Shown: piece by piece, positions 59,471-64,000 of the stretch
Layout: each line of letters starts with the position of its first letter
How positions within the stretch are numbered: the first letter of the stretch is position 1
Source of the DNA: Gnetum montanum
Taxonomy: Eukaryota > Streptophyta > Gnetopsida > Gnetales > Gnetaceae
Reading direction: 5' to 3'
Length of the DNA: 64,000 bases
Assembly (NCBI GenBank): GCA_015680685.1
Contig: MNCI01002924.1
Coordinates: 447,934 to 511,933 of the forward strand
Made by a program: the position numbers and the translations under genes
Notes under the pieces: model-generated
Told to the model about the DNA's origin: nothing
Databases searched by the model: none
The model's input: the letters and a program-made list of their open reading frames with translations, nothing else

Positions 59471-60003
59471 TGATGAGTGACGAGGTACCCCTACACTCAA
59501 CCATATGAATACGAGCGTAGCACACGCGATCCGGTTGAACTCCACAAACTAAGTGCCTACACGCCTTATGGAACACTTAAGGTTAATCATTCATTGTCTT
59601 CCCAAACTTACTTGTAGTTTTCACGATTGTATGGTTAAGTAAGTCTGAGGTACATGATTTTTATAGTCTTTTATGTTTTATCTCCTATGCTAGTGAGGTG
59701 AAGGATGAAGAGACTAATTAACTAACTTTNTAAGATTTATCCAAGAAGTTCATCTTTATTTCCATACACAAACTTGTGTTCAGGTACAATATTTGCTTGA
59801 ATAAAGATTCGTTCACTTTGGAGCTCCTACTATGGGCACATGGAAATTACTCGATCTCTGGAGAGGTAAAACTGCTAGAGTTTCGCTACGGTCTAGGCCT
59901 AGAATGAGAAACAAGGGAGAGCCGCCTCTTATTTATAGACTTGGTGGTGCACCGCGATATCACATATGCAATATCGCAGCCCATGCCATAGCGCATCCCA
60001 TCA
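59471..60003 (-). repeat. 3' LTR of element G (533 bp)
   Basis: Minus strand starts TGATGGGATGCG and ends CTCATCA. The U3 dyad GCGATAT (59954-59960) / ATATCGC (59971-59977) precedes TATAAATA (59937-59930). Shorter than sister LTRs, mainly in R-U5. Confidence 0.8.
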
Positions 60004-60016
60004 TACCCCCATGACT

Positions 60017-60370
60017 GAATAAAAACTCATCCTCGAGTTCCTTACAAAATATTGGGATGGTATGGGATTATTGACTCAAATGGAACTAATGGTGAATGGG
60101 ATGACATGTGAACGGATCATCATTACAGAACAAGATAAAACTGGTGTTCTTGACAACAAGAGCGAACACCTTATACATTTGACATCAAGCCTTATTTGGC
60201 AGTTGAGGGAGAAAGAGAGAAAGAAGTTTTATTGCTGCCAATGCCAAGATTGCACCTTTTGTTGTCCATCCATAAGTGCACCATCGATCTTGCTCCTTAC
60301 ATAGCTGCTTCAGCACTACTCCATTCCAAGTGTTCCTTCCAGATCCAATCTGTTGTTGTATGATTACCAT
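60017..60370 (-). pseudogene. Residual ORF2 and 3' flank of element G
   Basis: ATG at 60370 follows tgtgtgtgcag, an acceptor in the same context as E and F. About 60 codons are open (MVIIQQQIGSGRNTW..., stop at 60185), without the N-terminal domain, coiled coils or LPCPW motif. The following non-coding part (tcaataatcccataccatccc; aatattttgta) matches the ORF2 3' flank of F. Confidence 0.5.
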
Positions 60371-60431
60371 CTGCACACACAACACAGTCTTTATATTAGT
60401 AAGGGTAAATGAATCATAATGCAATTGATAC

Positions 60432-60569
60432 CTTGCTTCGGTAAAAGGTCCATTGGCTGAGTTGTGGTATGGTTGATACGAGTCTAGAGATATAATTATG
60501 GTGACTACCGAAGGTGTAGGGGTTAGAAGAAAATCGAAAAATCAAAAAAATTTGGGTTTGGACCCCCAT
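60432..60569 (-). CDS. Predicted ORF2 leader exon of element G
   Basis: Starts AGTCATGGGGGTCC; 46 open codons (MGVQTQIFLIFRFSSNPYTF...), ending at a donor AAG|GTATCA in phase 0. The acceptor before 60370 would join it in frame to the ORF2 ATG. F has the same arrangement (44028-44111, phase 0). The residue sequences are unrelated apart from the MG start, so this may be a short translated leader or an untranslated exon with a chance ORF. Confidence 0.35.
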
Positions 60570-60573
60570 GACT

Positions 60574-62309
60574 AAGAGCAAACCTTCGGTGGCGATAGAA
60601 TGGAGAAAGAAAAAGAACAAGAAAGATGGAGAAAAAGAGACAATTGTAACATTGATGAAATGGATGTCAAGATGGAAATGAACAAATAGAGTGGATTGCA
60701 AAAATGTTAAGGGAAAGAATTTAACTGGTGCACCAAATAGGAATGTCAGTGGATCCTCCCCAAAGCAGGCTCATGCCCTTAATGCCCTGGCAAACCCACA
60801 TTCAAAGAGTCTGTAGGCTCTAGGAATGTCATTTGGAACAAGAGTTAAAGTCTTAACCACAAGAATTTACCAAAAAGAAAATAATGTGTCAACCAAAATA
60901 TACACTAATGATACAACCAGCAATGAGGTGAACAGTGGAGAGAAGGATGGAGAGAAGGGAATGGAATGGAATCCCAAGAACAAGGTGGTGTACAGCCCCT
61001 TGTGTTGTTCATGGTTAATGTGACTTAGTAGATCCCATTCTAAGTCCGGCCTCAAACAAACCACATCCAGTGACTTTGCATTAATGCATTCAGCCAATCC
61101 ATCCTCTTGAAGTAACAAGAATGCCTTCACCTAAGAGCCACCACCATTTTGATGAAACAAAGGAGGAGAGAATGGGAAGTGAGAAGGGCCTTAGTTAGAG
61201 GGAACATTTTAATTTTAGTTCCATAACCAGTGCTTGTAGCCTAAATGATTATTTCATCTAAGGGGTATGCTTTGAATTCTCACTTCTTCTTTTTTATATA
61301 TATGTTTATGCGTTAGAACCACACCATGCAAAGTCTTTGTTATTTTTATTAATTCAGCTTCCCGATAATTGGGTAACATCAAAGCGGTAAGAAAACTCAA
61401 GAAGAACACATCCAAGCACCCAAGAGAATGGCCAACACAAATACATCAAGTTCCCTTGAATTCATACCCTTTTCAATCCTTGAGTCTTTCCTTAGTTTGA
61501 GAAATACCCAGTTATCGATTTGTTAGAGTTCTTATTTAGAAAGGGACTGTACATTTCCAAGCCGAGAGAGACCATAGAAATTTGTGGATGTATGGATGAA
61601 GTGGACTCATTGCCTGCTACATCAAAAGAACCATACCTTAGTATCAACATCATAACTTAAAGGTAAAAACCAAACATTAGCAATCAATAGGAAAATAGTT
61701 CATACCATCATTAAGAACACTTATTAAATGACAAACTTACAAGATGGATAACACACACACACACATACAAAGAAATGAAAAAGTATAACGATGTTGAAAA
61801 ACAAAAACAAGAAAAGTTAAAGAAATTTGTAAAACAAAAATGTGTAAAAAAAAATGTGTAAAACAAAAATGTGCAAAAAAAAATGTGTAAAACAACAATG
61901 TGTAAAACAAAAACGTGTAAAACAAAAATGTGTAAAACAAAAATTAAAAAGAACTAAGGGCCCCGAATGATCAGCATAGGTGGTCATCTCCCCCATGACT
62001 GAATGGAAAGGGAGAGATCCGAAATAATGAGTGCCCGTTTGAATTTCTTAAAAGTGTCCAACTTCTCTCGATTGATGTTTTCAGGTTAAGGGATGGAAGT
62101 TGGCGACGCTCATACTCCAATGTATCTATGCCTTCGTTGTGAACATGAGTTGTTCCCCCAGTTCGTTCCATGCATGTTGGTCGGTTGCTCTTTCGATCAG
62201 CTATCAACCACTGGGTGTTCTCTTGTTGTGTGGTTGCTACATACAAGCACCTTTGTATGTTATCCTTTGGTGCACACCGGTTACATGCAGGAAATGTTAA
62301 ACTTCCCAT
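60574..62309 (-). other. Non-coding middle of element G
   Basis: Contains a block shared with C, E and A (gcctgctttggggaggatcc, ~60760), an extra AGTCATGGGGG site (62000-61990), a (CA)n run (~61751-61766) and a minisatellite (~61826-61945). The ORF directly after the protease (62309-61971) has no RT features. Confidence 0.5.
61826..61945 (+). repeat. Minisatellite, ~15-bp unit
   Basis: About eight imperfect copies of tgtgtaaaacaaaaa. They create a spurious FYTFLFYTFL-type reading frame on the minus strand. Confidence 0.8.
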
Positions 62310-62314
62310 GATTC

Positions 62315-63685
62315 CTACATGTCATCATCCTCTGAGTCACTGTATGTGATGCATGGAACTTTCTTCTTCTTGATCTTTCCATAAATGTTTACCTTAGATA
62401 TTTCCAAGGAAAGATCATGGATTCCTAGGCATGCATCTATTGTACTTAGCCATGCCCTTCTCATTATAATTGGGAAGTCCCCTTCATTGTTGTTGACTTC
62501 TATCACCAGGAAATTAGCTGGGTATGACCAACCACACACAGTGGTAACGATGTCCTCCACCAATCCCAAGGGAATGGTGATGGACTGGTCAGCCAGCTCT
62601 AGTTGAATATTGCTCTTCTTGAGTTGGGGCAGGTTCCAAGCTTGATACATTTCTTGTGAGATTAAGTTAACTCTGGAACCTGAGTCAATAAGAGCCTTAT
62701 GTGGTTCATTCCCGGTGACTTGGAGGTAGATTAAGGGACTTCCAGGGTCAGATAGTTTCTTGGGAAGGTGGCCTACCTTGATCCAGTCAGTTACGATATG
62801 TGTTAGCATAACTGTATGCGTTGAGCTCTAGTATTGGTTTGAAGGGAGCTCTGAAGCCTTGTATGTTGGAGGAGTGTGCACAAACTCAACCGCTTGTGGT
62901 TTTGAGAGCTTGTCTGGGCTTTTGGTTTTGAAGAAAGGTCTTCTCTTCTTGCGGTTGTCAAAACTAGCAGTGGGTTGAAGGTTTACAGCTCTTGCAACAT
63001 TACGTTGTTGCGATTGAGTGGGGAGTTCCCTCTGCATTGTTGGAGCGGGTGGTAGTGGAACTACCAGCATAAGAGTGGTGAATGGATTTGGAGGATGGTA
63101 TGGATGTGGAGCGTCTCTCGGAGGAGAAGGAGTCCTTCTAAAGTACTCCCGAACTTGGTAGTGATGTTGTGGAGTTGTGTGATCCATGGAGTCACTTAGA
63201 GAAATCGGCTGCTGCACGTAATAGCTATAAGGATCGGGTTACCGGTAAGGGTATTGTTGCCTAGGTGGTGGCATCCCCCATGACTGTGGGTGTTACCACT
63301 GCTGATGTTGCCTGATAGGTTGTGGTGGAGCTCCACTTGGATAGTACGTTAACAGTTGGTGGAATTGCCTTGGGTTACCTTGGGGATAAGGTAACCTTCA
63401 GGGTGTCTGTCATTTGTTAAGTCTTGGGTTGAGTGCATACATCCCAGAATCCTATAGATGTGAGATGATTGGAAAACATCCCTTAGGATGGTCATATTGG
63501 CAGATCTCACATCCACCGTCATTTTCTGTGTCCGAATCCACAACTCATCGGAGATATTCATTTTTCCTTTACCCTTGTCACGTGCATGGCCTGAATCTCT
63601 CCACTTTTTCTTATCCTTGTCATTACTTTGTTCCTCCTTAGTTTCCTCTACAATCTTTAGGACAGTTTCAATTTTACTATCTAAG
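62315..63685 (-). pseudogene. gag C-terminus and aspartic protease of element G
   Basis: Zinc-knuckle region CEICQYDHPKGCF (~63510-63470) in a decayed frame; Pro/Thr/Gln-rich linker (63217-62828, open for 129 codons); then an open 164-codon protease frame (62809-62315). Protease: ALIDSGSRVNLIS with catalytic Asp at residue 42 of that frame, LADQSITIPLGLVEDIVTTV, FLVIEVN, and PIIMRRAWLSTIDACLGIHD, matching the Athila-type retropepsin layout (D[ST]G, LADGS..P.G.VED, P.ILGRPFL.T...). The second block reads MRRAW instead of LGRPF, so activity is doubtful. An in-frame stop separates linker and protease (NQY*). Truncated on the right by element H. Confidence 0.82.
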
Positions 63686-64000
63686 TGATGAAGTGTCATT
63701 AAGTCGATGCGTCAACGGGGTCTCGTTTACACAGCCATTTATCCTGGCCTATAAATAAGAGGGCCCTCCACCTCATTTAGGCATCCTTTTGTCATTTGTA
63801 GCTAGACTCTTTCAATTTGTTTCCATAGGAGTTAGATTATTTTCCCAGTGCATGCCCACAATGTGATGCTTGTAATTGTACGGAACCTTTATTCGAGTGT
63901 GACGTACTTGGATGTGCACATGATTGGAAATAAAGATCGAGATTACTTTATCATTGCAGCATTCACTTAGTTTTAATTGTCTAGTTTAATTGTTAATTAT
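63686..64000 (+). mobile_element. Element H: 5' (or solo) LTR cut by the window end
   Basis: Starts TGATGAAGTGTCATTAAG inside G's gag. TATAAATA at ~63751, then the family R region (cccagtgcatgcccacaatg; ttattcgagtgtgacgtact; aataaagatcgag). The U3 is short and lacks a clear dyad. CTAAG (63681-63685) is the expected left target-duplication copy. Confidence 0.8.

Larger units (their letters stand above)
59471..63685 (-). mobile_element. Element G: gag-protease LTR element, 5' part outside or beyond element H
   Basis: Minus strand: gag C-terminal part and protease (63685-62315), non-coding middle, leader exon and intron, near-empty ORF2, purine tract (tcagtcatgggggta, 60018-60004), 3' LTR (60003-59471). 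It differs from C, E and F by encoding an Athila-type protease after gag, yet still lacks RT and integrase. Cut at 63685/63686 by element H. The 3' LTR abuts the LINE at 59470; CTATC (59466-59470) would be one copy of its target duplication. Confidence 0.8.

Noticed and set aside
61737-61940. Phe/Tyr-rich minus-strand ORF resembling a membrane protein
   Set aside because: Produced by a 15-bp minisatellite.

Overview
The window looks like nuclear DNA from a large-genome seed plant. It is AT-rich, has two split nuclear genes with GT-AG introns, and is mostly nested LTR retrotransposons carrying decay typical of methylated DNA (Gln codons turned into stops). A gymnosperm is plausible, but nothing here proves it. 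There are no bacterial features, rRNA genes or CRISPR arrays.

Two host genes can be reconstructed, both on the minus strand. At 13559-10053 there is a lipid phosphate phosphatase (PAP2 superfamily) in eight coding exons, 317 aa, with all three catalytic motifs intact. At 37687-33292 there is the mitochondrial ribosomal protein uS11 (NFD3-like) in four coding exons, 234 aa.

The rest is mobile DNA. I label the elements A, B, C, E, F, G, H, K and M. A, B, C, E, F, G and H belong to one superfamily of LTR elements. Their LTRs begin TGATGAG and end CTCATCA, where both ends are visible and undecayed. The primer site, where seen (C, E, F), is complementary to tRNA-Asp, and where a gag is visible (C, E, F, G) it is Athila-like. 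None visible here has reverse transcriptase, RNase H or integrase. C, E and F instead carry a second long ORF (ORF2) with an N-terminal region resembling the Pfam 'putative plant transposon protein' domain, long coiled coils and a conserved C-terminal LPCPW motif. A and B carry ORF2 remains, and G carries gag plus an aspartic protease.

Layout: A (1-5577, 5' part outside) sits in or next to B (5578-7353). The phosphatase gene follows, then a repeat-rich spacer. K is an older LARD-like element with a tRNA-iMet primer site (18828-32459) and contains a complete C (23763-30788). Both K and C have perfect 5-bp target duplications. The uS11m gene lies at 33.3-37.7 kb. F (39589-48119) is inserted in a short tandem repeat, next to a decayed Ty3-type integrase fragment and LTR (M). 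E (50969-59172, minus) and G (59471-63685, minus) lie in or against one decayed LINE, and H (63686 to the end) cuts G's gag.

The most interesting signal is that elements F and A carry, upstream of ORF2, a second internal palindrome-plus-TATA module resembling the module in their own LTR. In F, E and G this is followed by a leader with an ATGGGNG start, and in F and G by a predicted phase-0 intron ending AG|ATGG. Together this suggests that ORF2 is expressed from its own, LTR-matched promoter and by splicing. A 93-codon antisense ORF is also kept open in both C and E.
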